A stretch of DNA of 53,699 nucleotides from Flavobacteriaceae bacterium (GTDB lineage: Bacteria; Bacteroidota; Bacteroidia; Flavobacteriales; Flavobacteriaceae), in NCBI GenBank assembly GCA_947459635.1, contig CANHEA010000007.1, positions 1 through 53,699 on the forward strand. The letters run 5' to 3'. The position numbers and the translations under genes were made by a program. The notes below the pieces were generated by a model. That model saw only the letters and a program-made list of their open reading frames with translations. It was not told the DNA's origin and ran no database searches. Within the stretch, counting starts at the first letter, position 1. Every line of letters starts with the position of its first letter. Positions 19,919 through 28,336 of the stretch are shown here, in pieces.

Positions 19919-22309
19919 ATGAAGAAAATTACCTTCTTATTTTTCTTAATCATCCTAAATTCGAACGCTCAGTCGGTGGGAGGTTATCTTTTTAATCAAT
20001 CTACAGAAATCTACACGCCGGTTACTGGAAACAATTCAACTGCAGGCGGAGATGATGGGACACAAGACCTCATCCCAATTGGTTTTGATTTTAGTTATGG
20101 TGGTGCAGTTTACACAACTTTTAGTATCAGTACGAATGGTTTTATTCGTTTGGGTAACACAATTGCTGCTCAGTCATGGGTAAATGGCATTTCAGCAACA
20201 AGTACACAAAGACCATTGATTGCTGCATTTTGGGATGATCATAACAGATCAACAGGTGCAATTCAGTATGTAGTTTCTGGAGCTAGTCCAAATAGAATTT
20301 TAGAAATTGGCTGGGATACGATAAGTTTAGGAAATGGCGGTGTCGTAAATGGTACAGGGAATGGTAGCTTCAAAATGCGTTTGCAAGAAACTACAGGAAT
20401 TATTGAGTTCATTTATGGTCCTACAATGAATCCTGCAGGTGCAATGACAGCGTCTATAGGATTAAATGATGCGTCAACATTTTTAAGTATTTCGCCAACA
20501 AGCGCAGTTGCTACAGCTTCAAATGCGGTTGCAGATAATGTAATCAATTCAACAGAATTTTTGCTGGGTCAGAAGTTTACATTTACGCCAGAACCACAAT
20601 GCAGCGGAACTCCAGATCCAGGAACAACAATTTCTAGTGCGGCAAGTGTGTGTGCAAATTTCCCATTTAATCTTAGTTTACAAAATCAAGTTGCAGGTTT
20701 TGGAATTACCTATCAATGGCAGAGTGCTACAAACGGTGTAGATTTTATAAATATTGATAATACAAACAATGCGACACTAGCAATTACTCAAGCTGTTGGA
20801 ACCACCTACCAATGTCTTGTTTCTTGTGGTGCATCGAGCAGTACTAGTGTTCCAGTTACCGTTTTGATGAATAATTTAGCCGAGTGTTTTTGTTTTCCCA
20901 CGTATACAAATGGCAAAACAGATGGAGACTTAATTTCAAATGTTGTTATTACCAATACAACGCTTTCAAATAATACAGGAACAGTTCCGGAGAACCCTTC
21001 ATATACTTATTTTTCAGGGCTTCCGAATCTGACAGCGACGTTGCAAATAGGTTATGTTTATGACTTAAATGTCACTGTAGGAACGTATCAACAACAAAAT
21101 GTTGCAGCATGGATTGATTATAATGACGATACCGTCTTTAGTCCAGAGGAACGAGTAGGTTATTCTTTGGCGGAAATAGGCTCCAATGAGACAGGTGTGT
21201 TTCCGATAAATATCGATTGTTTTGCCCCAGCTGGATTGCACAGAATGCGAATCAGAGACGTTTGGAATACCGATGCAACAACAATTGATCCTTGTTCGAA
21301 TTACGGATATGGAGAAACAGAAGACTATGATGTTACAATCGTAGCTCCGACTGGTTGTCAAGCACCATTCGCATTGACTACCGGCGGTATGAATTCAACG
21401 AGTGCTGAGCTTCTGTGGACTTCAGGATGTAATCAGTCTACTTGGGATGTGCATCTAACTACTAGTGGAGGAGGTTTGCCAGCAGGTACACCTTCTAATT
21501 CTGGAGTTGTAAATCCACTATTAGTAACTGGACTTACACCATTAACAGGATATGAATTTTATGTTAGAGCAGTTTGTCCAGATTCTTCTGCAAGTGACTG
21601 GGCGGGACCTTTTTCATTTACGACATTACCTGTAGCGGTAGGAAATGACGATTGCGAAACAGCAGTTGCTTTAACAATAGGGACAACTTTTGATGAGAAC
21701 AAGGTAATCGGAACAAATGTAGGCGCTACCAAAACCATTGGAGCACCAAACCCAACATGTGCCATTTTTGGTTTTGGTGGAGATGTATGGTATAGTGTAG
21801 TAGCACCGCCAGATGGCAATGTTACCTTAGAGGTTCGTCAAGACCCAGGTTCGCCTTTTACAGACTCTGGTTTAACGGCTTTTTCGGGCACCTGCAGCAA
21901 CTTAACAACTATCGGGTGCAGCGATGACGAAGGAATTGGCGGCTTTTCGCTTCTCAATTTGACAGGATTAACTCCAGGGGAAACAATATACGCTAGAGTC
22001 TGGGAATTTGCTAATGATACGTTTGGTACTTTTCAGTTTTCGGCTTATAGTCCAACTTTAGCGATTAATACCTTTAATGAATCGGATTTAACAGTATATC
22101 CAAATCCGGTCAAGGACATGCTTACATTGTCATCGGCAAATAATATTACCAAAGTTACCATTTTCAACTTGCTAGGGCAGGAGGTTGCTGCAAAGATAGT
22201 AATAGGAAACTACACACAAATTGATCTATCGCATTTGTCAGCAGGGACTTATATTGCAAAAATCAATGCGGATTATCAGCAAAAGACCATCAAAATTGTA
22301 AAAGAATAA
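19919..22309 (+). CDS. T9SS cargo protein with GEVED and fibronectin-III-like domains (array gene 4)
   Basis: A 796-residue secreted multidomain protein. Signal peptide 1-17 (ending NSNAQ). An N-terminal beta-sandwich covers about 20-225 (PIGFDFSYGG, FSISTNGFIRLGN, ASIGLNDAS). An Ig-like stretch (TYQWQSATNG) follows, then a GEVED domain at about 385-480 (AAWIDYNDDTVFSPEERVGY ... GYGETEDYDVTI). A fibronectin-III-like domain covers about 485-575 (ELLWTSGCNQSTWDVHL, YVRAVC). One ND-initiated repeat at about 580-720 (GGDVWYSVVAPPDG) is related to those of the preceding genes. The T9SS type A sorting domain is at the end (VYPNPVKDML, YQQKTIKIVKE). It shares only the last repeat and sorting domain with genes 1-3. 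Confidence 0.85.
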   Translation: MKKITFLFFLIILNSNAQSVGGYLFNQSTEIYTPVTGNNSTAGGDDGTQDLIPIGFDFSYGGAVYTTFSISTNGFIRLGNTIAAQSWVNGISATSTQRPLIAAFWDDHNRSTGAIQYVVSGASPNRILEIGWDTISLGNGGVVNGTGNGSFKMRLQETTGIIEFIYGPTMNPAGAMTASIGLNDASTFLSISPTSAVATASNAVADNVINSTEFLLGQKFTFTPEPQCSGTPDPGTTISSAASVCANFPFNLSLQNQVAGFGITYQWQSATNGVDFINIDNTNNATLAITQAVGTTYQCLVSCGASSSTSVPVTVLMNNLAECFCFPTYTNGKTDGDLISNVVITNTTLSNNTGTVPENPSYTYFSGLPNLTATLQIGYVYDLNVTVGTYQQQNVAAWIDYNDDTVFSPEERVGYSLAEIGSNETGVFPINIDCFAPAGLHRMRIRDVWNTDATTIDPCSNYGYGETEDYDVTIVAPTGCQAPFALTTGGMNSTSAELLWTSGCNQSTWDVHLTTSGGGLPAGTPSNSGVVNPLLVTGLTPLTGYEFYVRAVCPDSSASDWAGPFSFTTLPVAVGNDDCETAVALTIGTTFDENKVIGTNVGATKTIGAPNPTCAIFGFGGDVWYSVVAPPDGNVTLEVRQDPGSPFTDSGLTAFSGTCSNLTTIGCSDDEGIGGFSLLNLTGLTPGETIYARVWEFANDTFGTFQFSAYSPTLAINTFNESDLTVYPNPVKDMLTLSSANNITKVTIFNLLGQEVAAKIVIGNYTQIDLSHLSAGTYIAKINADYQQKTIKIVKE

Positions 22310-22330
22310 ATTTGTTTTTTTCAGATCTTC

Positions 22331-22358
22331 AAAACCCACCTCAACAGGTGGTTTTTGT
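22331..22358 (+). terminator. Terminator after array gene 4
   Basis: AAAACCCACC and GGTGGTTTTT pair around a TCAACA loop, with one unpaired C, followed by T-rich sequence. It lacks the UUCG loop of the preceding three cargo-gene terminators. Confidence 0.75.
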
Positions 22359-22371
22359 TTTTGATAAAGTT

Positions 22372-22379
22372 TATCTTTG
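22372..22379 (+). promoter_or_regulatory. -7 box for glycosyltransferase gene
   Basis: TATCTTTG matches TAnnTTTG exactly and lies 15 bases before the ATG at 22395. It covers the alternative TTG start at 22377, which makes that start unlikely. Confidence 0.6.
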
Positions 22380-22394
22380 TTAAAATTCTTGAAT

Positions 22395-23393
22395 ATGTAC
22401 TTTTCAATTATTATCCCAGTGTACAATCGTCCGGACGAAATGGAGGAACTGCTAAATAGTCTCGAAAAACAAGACTACTTTGCTTTGTTTGAAGTGGTAG
22501 TTATTGAGGATGGTTCAACCTTAAAGTCAGATGAGGTAATCAAGCGATATTCCCAGAAACTAACTATTTCTTATTATAACAAAGAAAATTCAGGGCCGGG
22601 AGATTCTAGAAACTTCGGAATGAAAAACGCCAAAGGCGATTATTTTCTCATTTTTGATTCGGATTGCATTATACCAAAAGATTATTTGAATACTGTGGAG
22701 CAGGTGTTACAACTTCAATATGTTGATTTTTTTGGTGGACCTGACAAAGCGCTAGATTCCTTTTCTGACATTCAAAAGGCGATTAATTTTTCGATGACAT
22801 CTTTCCTTACGACTGGAGGCGTTAGAGGTGGAACTGAAAAAGTAAGTAAGTTTCAACCGCGAAGTTTTAATATGGGTATTTCGAAAGAAGCCTTTTTGGC
22901 TTCGGGAGGATTTGGAAATATTCATCCTGGGGAAGATCCGGATTTGACTATTCGATTGTGGCAGCTAGGTTTTAAATCTAGATTAATTCCTGAAGCATAT
23001 GTTTATCATAAAAGGAGAATCGATTGGGACAAGTTTGCGCTTCAAACCATGAAATTTGGTAAAGCAAGACCCATTCTAGACTTATGGCACTCGAGTTATC
23101 GAAAATGGACGTACTTTTTTCCATCTATTTTTATTATTGGGTTTTATCTTTCCTTATTTCTATTGCTGTTTATTGAAGATTTTCTCTTCAAGTTGTATTG
23201 CATATATTTCTTGATGATTTTCCTAGTGTCATCGGTTCAAAATAGGAATATTGCGATTGGATTTCTATCCATTTTTGCAACTTGGATTCAATTTAAGAAC
23301 TACGGTTTCGGATTCTTGAATTCCTTTTTCAGAATCAATATTTTGAAACAAAAACCTCAAGAAGCTTTTCCAGAATTATTTTTCAAAAAATGA
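22395..23393 (+). CDS. Family 2 glycosyltransferase
   Basis: A 332-residue membrane-attached GT-A glycosyltransferase. The nucleotide-sugar domain is at about 1-230, with FSIIIPVYNRPDEMEELLNS, the VIEDGST loop and the metal-binding DSD in YFLIFDSDCIIP. FLASGGFGNIHPGEDPDLTIRLW is typical of GT2 enzymes with an acidic GED motif. Two hydrophobic helices near the C-terminus (WTYFFPSIFIIGFYLSLFLLL and the following one) anchor it in the membrane. The ATG at 22395 is preferred over the TTG at 22377 because the -7 box overlaps the latter. It overlaps coaE by 4 bases, so the two are translationally coupled. Acceptor and sugar unknown. Confidence 0.9.
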   Translation: MYFSIIIPVYNRPDEMEELLNSLEKQDYFALFEVVVIEDGSTLKSDEVIKRYSQKLTISYYNKENSGPGDSRNFGMKNAKGDYFLIFDSDCIIPKDYLNTVEQVLQLQYVDFFGGPDKALDSFSDIQKAINFSMTSFLTTGGVRGGTEKVSKFQPRSFNMGISKEAFLASGGFGNIHPGEDPDLTIRLWQLGFKSRLIPEAYVYHKRRIDWDKFALQTMKFGKARPILDLWHSSYRKWTYFFPSIFIIGFYLSLFLLLFIEDFLFKLYCIYFLMIFLVSSVQNRNIAIGFLSIFATWIQFKNYGFGFLNSFFRINILKQKPQEAFPELFFKK

Positions 23394-23974
23394 CAAAAAT
23401 TATAGGGTTAACAGGTGGAATAGGAAGCGGAAAAACTACAATTGCCAATTATATCAAGTCTTTGGGAGTGCCAGTATATATCGCTGACGATGAAGCGAAG
23501 AAATTACTCTACGACGCTACAATCCAAGAACAATTAAAATTGGTATTTGGTGAAACAATTTTTGAAAATAGTATACTAAGTAAAGAAAAACTATCCAAAA
23601 TTGTATTTAACGATGCGTCTAAATTGAAAAGTCTAAATAGCATTATCCATCCAGCGGTAAAAGCGCATTTCGAAAAGTGGCTAGAGAATTACAAAGAAGA
23701 GCCACTAATTGTGAAAGAAGCTGCAATACTTTTTGAAAGTGGTAGTGATAAAGATTGTGATGCAGTTATTACTGTGATTGCAACGCTAGACGATAGAATC
23801 ACAAGAGTAAAGTCGCGAGACAATATTTCGAAAGAAGATGTCCTTAGTAGAATGAATAATCAATGGACTGACGAAATGAGAATGGAAAAAAGTGATTATG
23901 TTATTGACAATATTGACCTTGCAAAGACGTTTGCACAAGTAGATGAAATTCTTAAAAAAATAGTAAATCATTAA
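23390..23974 (+). CDS. coaE: Dephospho-CoA kinase
   Basis: A 194-residue P-loop kinase that phosphorylates dephospho-CoA, the last step of coenzyme A synthesis. P-loop GLTGGIGSGKTT is at residues 5-16. The lid and substrate regions VYIADDEAKKLLY, SIIHPAVKAHF and IVKEAAILFESG are as expected. Full length. It overlaps the glycosyltransferase stop by 4 bases, a pairing I know from flavobacterial genomes but with no obvious functional link. Confidence 0.96.
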   Translation: MTKIIGLTGGIGSGKTTIANYIKSLGVPVYIADDEAKKLLYDATIQEQLKLVFGETIFENSILSKEKLSKIVFNDASKLKSLNSIIHPAVKAHFEKWLENYKEEPLIVKEAAILFESGSDKDCDAVITVIATLDDRITRVKSRDNISKEDVLSRMNNQWTDEMRMEKSDYVIDNIDLAKTFAQVDEILKKIVNH

Positions 23975-24012
23975 TTTTTACTTTTGATGTTAATCTTTGG
24001 TTAATGTATTTA

Positions 24013-24040
24013 TTGTATAAATGTTAAAATGTTAACTTTG
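24013..24040 (+). promoter_or_regulatory. Promoter for the two-component operon
   Basis: TTG (24013-24015), a 17-base spacer, then TAACTTTG (24033-24040), a near-perfect Bacteroidota promoter. The -7 box ends only 5 bases before the ATG at 24046, so the transcript should be leaderless or nearly so. Confidence 0.7.
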
Positions 24041-24045
24041 TTGAG

Positions 24046-25629
24046 ATGAATAAATTGTTTTTCCGGTTACTTGTAGTCTTGATGAGTTTGTCGTTAATCG
24101 GCATCGTGTTAGTTCAAGTGTATTGGTTTAATACTTCTTTCAAAAATAATGAAGAACAGTTCAGGTTTCACGTCAAGCAAGTAATTGGAAACGTTGCGAA
24201 TCGACTTGAAAAAGAAGAGGCTTTTAGCTTTATTGATAAATACAAAAAGCTAAAGGATAGTATAGGAAAAGAACCACAAAAGAGTGATTTTCTAGAATTT
24301 GGTTACTATCAACGAAATTCACGGACAAACGAAACCATCATCTATTCTAACAACATTATTTCGGAAGATTATAATATTTCATCCTCGTTCTTTGATAAAA
24401 AATCGGACAGTATTAAACTAAAGAATTTCACGTCGAAAAGAACAACGGAAGTTTATAATAACGGCGATATCGACAAATCTGGACTAAATCAAAAGGTAAG
24501 TCCAGACATCAAAATCAAAAAATCCGGAAAATTAGATATTCTAGACAATGCGCAGTTTGAAATTTTCTTCAAAGATATTGCAGCAGCGAAACCTTTGCAA
24601 GAGCGAATTTCTGAAGAAAAATTACAAAAATTGTTGCACGAGGAATTGGTTGAATATGGTGTCAACACTCCGTTTGAGTTCAGTATTTACAGCAACGGAT
24701 TAGCAACTAAAATTCAATCAGAGAATTTCAGATTCGACAAGTACGATACGTATTCGATTCCTGTCTTTAAAGACAATGAAGGCAATGAAAAGTACATGTT
24801 AATGGTCTGTTTTCCGCATAAGGAGAAGTTTCTTTTTTCAGAATTAGTTGGAATCTCATTGCTCTCGATCATATTTACTTTGGTGATTATCATTGCATAC
24901 TCAAGTGCCTTAAATCAACTGATTCGCCAACGTCAAATTTCTGAGATTAAAACAGATTTCATTAACAATATGACACATGAGTTCAAAACGCCAATTGCAA
25001 CAATTAATCTTGCTTTAGACGCGATTAAGAATCCAAAGGTCATCGAAGATAAGGAAAAAGTGCACCGCTATTTGCAGATGATTCGAGATGAAAATAAACG
25101 AATGCACGCACAAGTTGAAAATGTATTGCGGATTTCTAAACTCGAGAAGAAAGAACTCGAAATCAATAAAGAATCGAACAATATTCACGACATATTAGAA
25201 GAAGCCATTGAACATGTGAATCTTATCGTTGAAGACAGAGAAGGTATAATCAATACGCATCTAGACGCCAATAGAACCACTGTTCTGCTCAATGATGTTC
25301 ATTTTACAAATGTGTTAGTCAATGTGTTAGACAACGCGATTAAATACTCGCCCGAAGCACCAATTATCGACGTATATACGGAAAATATCAAAGATTTCGT
25401 TATCATAAAAATTAAAGACCAAGGCATCGGAATGAGCAAAGCCGCTCAAAAGAGAATTTTCGAAAAATTCTACCGAGAACATACAGGCGATTTACATAAT
25501 GTAAAAGGACATGGACTAGGTTTATCCTACGTCAAAAGAATAATTGAAGACCATAATGGTCAAATATTTGTAGAAAGTGAAAAAGGAAAAGGAAGCACTT
25601 TCGTCATTAAATTACCACTAATCAACTAA
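24046..25629 (+). CDS. Sensor histidine kinase
   Basis: A 527-residue transmembrane sensor kinase. Membrane helices at about 7-28 and 265-290 flank a periplasmic region of some 235 residues with no recognised domain. The kinase core has the phospho-acceptor His311 in NNMTHEFKTP, the N box NVLDNAIKYSPEAP, and G boxes KDQGIGMSKAAQKRIFEKFY and GHGLGLSYVKRIIEDH. Partner of the response regulator 16 bases downstream. The architecture recalls RprX of Bacteroides, but I would not transfer that name. The signal sensed is unknown. No HAMP domain is obvious. Confidence 0.93.
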   Translation: MNKLFFRLLVVLMSLSLIGIVLVQVYWFNTSFKNNEEQFRFHVKQVIGNVANRLEKEEAFSFIDKYKKLKDSIGKEPQKSDFLEFGYYQRNSRTNETIIYSNNIISEDYNISSSFFDKKSDSIKLKNFTSKRTTEVYNNGDIDKSGLNQKVSPDIKIKKSGKLDILDNAQFEIFFKDIAAAKPLQERISEEKLQKLLHEELVEYGVNTPFEFSIYSNGLATKIQSENFRFDKYDTYSIPVFKDNEGNEKYMLMVCFPHKEKFLFSELVGISLLSIIFTLVIIIAYSSALNQLIRQRQISEIKTDFINNMTHEFKTPIATINLALDAIKNPKVIEDKEKVHRYLQMIRDENKRMHAQVENVLRISKLEKKELEINKESNNIHDILEEAIEHVNLIVEDREGIINTHLDANRTTVLLNDVHFTNVLVNVLDNAIKYSPEAPIIDVYTENIKDFVIIKIKDQGIGMSKAAQKRIFEKFYREHTGDLHNVKGHGLGLSYVKRIIEDHNGQIFVESEKGKGSTFVIKLPLIN

Positions 25630-25645
25630 ACTAAACTATATTGCT

Positions 25646-26362
25646 ATGGAAACAGAAAACAAAAAAATCCTTCTAGTAGAAGACGACCAAAATTTTGGCG
25701 CGATACTAAAGGACTACTTAGTGCTAAATGACTTTGATGTCACTTTGGCAAAAAACGGAATGGAAGGTTTCGAAAAATTCAAGAAAGATACCTATGATTT
25801 GTGCATTCTAGATGTGATGATGCCTTATAAAGACGGCTACACACTTGCCAAAGAAATACGCGAAAAAAACAAAGAAGTGCCCATCGTATTCTTGACTGCC
25901 AAGTCTATGAAAGAAGATGTACTCAAAGGTTACAAAGTAGGAGCAGACGACTATCTCAACAAACCTTTCGATTCTGAAGTGTTGTTGATGAAAATCAAAG
26001 CCATCATGCAACGTAAAGCCAATGACGTCAAAACCGATCATATCAAATTTGAATTCCAAATTGGGAATTTCCACTTGAATTCAAAATTGCGCTTTTTGAC
26101 TTTCAAAAACGAAGAACCAATCAAATTGTCACCGAAAGAAAACGAATTGCTAAAAATGTTGGCGGTTTATGAAAATGACCTAATGCCAAGAGAATTAGCG
26201 CTGACAAAAATCTGGAGAGACGACAATTACTTCACCTCAAGAAGTATGGATGTGTACATCGCCAAGTTGAGAAAGTACCTCAAGTTAGACGAAGACGTAG
26301 AAATCCTCAACATACACGGCGAAGGTTTCCGATTGGTAGTCAAAAACAAAGTGGCTAGCTAA
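25646..26362 (+). CDS. OmpR-family response regulator
   Basis: A 238-residue DNA-binding response regulator. Receiver domain at about 1-125 has the acidic pocket VEDDQ, phospho-acceptor Asp56 in CILDVMMPYKDG, the Thr in VFLTAKS and the Lys in YLNKPFD. The C-terminal winged helix at about 140-235 has IKLSPKENELLKML, RSMDVYIAKLRKYLK and ILNIHGEGFRLV. Co-transcribed with the histidine kinase and followed by a terminator. Similar in layout to RprY of Bacteroides. The regulon is unknown. Confidence 0.95.
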   Translation: METENKKILLVEDDQNFGAILKDYLVLNDFDVTLAKNGMEGFEKFKKDTYDLCILDVMMPYKDGYTLAKEIREKNKEVPIVFLTAKSMKEDVLKGYKVGADDYLNKPFDSEVLLMKIKAIMQRKANDVKTDHIKFEFQIGNFHLNSKLRFLTFKNEEPIKLSPKENELLKMLAVYENDLMPRELALTKIWRDDNYFTSRSMDVYIAKLRKYLKLDEDVEILNIHGEGFRLVVKNKVAS

Positions 26363-26370
26363 ATACAAAA

Positions 26371-26396
26371 GCTCTGAGAAATCGGAGCTTTTTTTA
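26371..26396 (+). terminator. Terminator after the response regulator
   Basis: GCTCTGA and TCGGAGC pair around a GAAA tetraloop, with one T-G wobble, flanked by AAAA on the left and a run of T on the right. The A-rich and T-rich flanks could serve either direction. Confidence 0.8.
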
Positions 26397-26398
26397 TG

Positions 26399-26474
26399 AG
26401 AAGCTTTTCCCGCTGTCCGTTATATCTTTTGTGCTGAACGCCAGCACAAAAGGATGCCACTACCATCAGGGCTA
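26399..26474 (-). repeat. Hairpin repeat TAGCCC...GCTCCTA, copy B
   Basis: About 76 bases, reading on the minus strand, in the gap between the convergent response-regulator and thioesterase genes. Core stem TTTTGTGCTG/CAGCACAAAA is perfect over ten pairs. Outer pairs are CCTG/CGGG (one wobble) and GT/AC. The 3' end reads GCTTCT in place of GCTCCT. Confidence 0.75.
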
Positions 26475-26497
26475 GACCCCGGAATTCAAATCAAATA

Positions 26498-27238
26498 TTA
26501 TTTCCAGTTGACAGCCAAAGCAAAAACAGATTTGCTGTCTTTCGTAATACTGAAAATAGTTTGACCTTCTGTATTCGATTCGTGAATTTCAACTACTTCG
26601 CCCAGCGATAACTCTTTCAAGAAATTCATATCTAAACTGGCAATCGACTTGCGCGACATAATGGTTTCTTCAACCACGTCTAAACACCATTCTAGATATT
26701 TCACATTATTGACATGATTCACAATATCCAAGTCAGACAAAACTACTTTTCTTTCAAAAAGCAATTGCTTCGATGCGTCGATTTCAATTTTCGAAAATGG
26801 CTGCGTTGTAGCTCGGTTTTCAGGGTATTTTTCGCAGTGGCCGTGCGCTAAAACCATGCCTTCGGGTCGACGCGTTTTGGTATTAAAGACAGCCCAAAAA
26901 GTTTCTACGCCTATACATTTCTCACCATTTACAGAAACTTCCATCGCACGAACTGAACGGGAATTCTCTAAGGAGTTGATCCAGGTTTTGATGGTAATTT
27001 GGTCTTTCCACTTGGGGAGTTTGGTTATCTCAAGTCGCATTCTGCTCAATACCCAAGCCTGATTGTACTCTTGCATGTCAATAAAACTAAAGCCTCCCGA
27101 CTCAGAATGCGCAGCAGCGGTCAACTGCAACATATTGCACAAATCAGTGTAGCGCAAATTGCCATTCGGCGTGCATTGCATAAAATTGATTTCCCAATCT
27201 TGGGAATAGATCGACTTGAAGTTGGGTGCTATTGGCAT
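26498..27238 (-). CDS. Acyl-ACP thioesterase
   Basis: A 246-residue double hot-dog enzyme of the FatA/FatB (acyl-ACP thioesterase) family, which releases fatty acids from acyl carrier protein. N-terminal hot dog at about 1-130 (GNLRYTDLCNMLQLTAAAHSE, WVLSRMRLEITKLPKW). The C-terminal hot dog carries the catalytic region DLDIVNHVNNVKYLEWCLD with the Asp, Asn and His expected from plant and bacterial relatives. The gene runs leftward, convergent with the response regulator. Likely cytoplasmic. Chain-length preference cannot be read from the sequence. Confidence 0.9.
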   Translation of the reverse strand: MPIAPNFKSIYSQDWEINFMQCTPNGNLRYTDLCNMLQLTAAAHSESGGFSFIDMQEYNQAWVLSRMRLEITKLPKWKDQITIKTWINSLENSRSVRAMEVSVNGEKCIGVETFWAVFNTKTRRPEGMVLAHGHCEKYPENRATTQPFSKIEIDASKQLLFERKVVLSDLDIVNHVNNVKYLEWCLDVVEETIMSRKSIASLDMNFLKELSLGEVVEIHESNTEGQTIFSITKDSKSVFALAVNWK

Positions 27239-27249
27239 ATTTATTTTTA

Positions 27250-27309
27250 AACACGAATCTCACGGATTTACACTAATTAATTCGTGCTAATTCGTGAAAT
27301 TCGTGTTAT
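27250..27309. repeat. ACGAATT-type repeat with inverted ends
   Basis: A stretch of about 60 bases built of ACGAAT/ATTCGT words: AACACGAAT at 27250 and ATTCGTGTT ending at about 27309 form inverted ends, with TTCGTGCTAATTCGTGAAAT between. It starts in the gap upstream of the thioesterase and extends into miaA, supplying its stop codon and last residues (NTNFTN). I recall the same word type in many Bacteroidota intergenic regions. Confidence 0.65.
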
Positions 27310-28225
27310 TCCTTTTTGTTTCTATATGTTTAATTATTTCCTTTGAATCAGTTTGAAAATCAAACCACTTGGTGTCTTCGTTTCTCTTAAACCAAGTAAG
27401 TTGTCTTTTGGCAAAACGACGCGTGTTTTTCTTGATTTCTTCGATGGCAAATGGTAAAGAAATTTTCTCGTCAATGCAATCAAATAATTCTTTATAACCA
27501 ACTGTTTGTAAAGCGTTTAAATTTTTATAAGAAACAAGGTTTTTGACTTCTTCAAGTAGTCCAGCTGCGATCATCAAATCGACGCGTTGGTTGATGCGAT
27601 CATACATCAGGTTTCTCTCAGCTTCTAAACCAATGACTATTGGTGTAAAAGTTCTTGTGTTCTTCTTTTGATTTAAAAACGAAGAATAAGGTTTTCCAGT
27701 TCCCAAGCAAACTTCCACAAAGCGCATCATCCGTTGTGGATTAAGTAATGTTTGTGGATTCTCTACTGTGAGTTTGTCAAAGTAAGCTGGATCTTTTTCT
27801 TGCAATTGCTCTTGCAAATAGGGAAGGCCATGTTGATTATATTGGTTCGAAACCAAATCGCGAATAGCATTTTCAATCTCCGGAAAAGCATCAAATCCTT
27901 TGAGAACGGCGTCTACGTAGAGTCCAGAGCCGCCAACAAGAATGGCAAAATCTTTCTCCACATATAGTTCCTCAAGCTTGGCAATAGCTTCTTTTTCGAA
28001 ATCGCCGACAGTATAATTTTCAGTGACAGAACGATTGTGAATAAAATGATGTTTTGCTGCTGACAATTCCTCTATTGTTGGCGCTGCGGTACCAATATGC
28101 ATTTCACGATAAAATTGTCGACTGTCGCACGATACAATCTCACAATCGAAATGTTGTGCCAATTGAATGCTCATCGCAGTTTTTCCGATGGCTGTTGGTC
28201 CGACAATGACGATTAGATATTTCAT
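27287..28225 (-). CDS. miaA: tRNA dimethylallyltransferase
   Basis: A 312-residue enzyme that adds a dimethylallyl group to A37 of tRNAs reading codons that begin with U. P-loop GPTAIGKTAMS is at residues 9-19. SCDSRQFYREMHIGTAAP, GGSGLYVDAVLKGF and NPQRMMRFVEV follow, and the C-terminal RRFAKRQLTWFKR is as expected. The final residues, NNTNFTN and the stop, are encoded by an ACGAATT-type repeat, so the C-terminal tail is probably not conserved. Reads leftward between the exonuclease fusion and the thioesterase. Confidence 0.95.
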   Translation of the reverse strand: MKYLIVIVGPTAIGKTAMSIQLAQHFDCEIVSCDSRQFYREMHIGTAAPTIEELSAAKHHFIHNRSVTENYTVGDFEKEAIAKLEELYVEKDFAILVGGSGLYVDAVLKGFDAFPEIENAIRDLVSNQYNQHGLPYLQEQLQEKDPAYFDKLTVENPQTLLNPQRMMRFVEVCLGTGKPYSSFLNQKKNTRTFTPIVIGLEAERNLMYDRINQRVDLMIAAGLLEEVKNLVSYKNLNALQTVGYKELFDCIDEKISLPFAIEEIKKNTRRFAKRQLTWFKRNEDTKWFDFQTDSKEIIKHIETKRNNTNFTN

Positions 28226-28254
28226 GCTGATATTGCTACTTTTGTCGAATGCCC

Positions 28255-28336
28255 TAGCCCCGATGGCAGTGGCATCATTTTGTGCTGTCGTTCAGCACAA
28301 AAGATAGAACGAACAGCGGGATTAAGCTCCTAAAAA
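28255..28336 (+). repeat. Hairpin repeat TAGCCC...GCTCCTA, copy C
   Basis: About 82 bases, reading on the plus strand, in the gap between two leftward genes (miaA and the exonuclease fusion). Core stem TTTTGTGCTG/CAGCACAAAA is the same as in copy B, with loop TCGTT. Outer pairs are CCCG/CGGG and GT/AC. Its 3' end GCTCCTAAAAA supplies the stop codon (28330-28332, minus strand) and the last two to three codons of the exonuclease gene. Confidence 0.8.
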
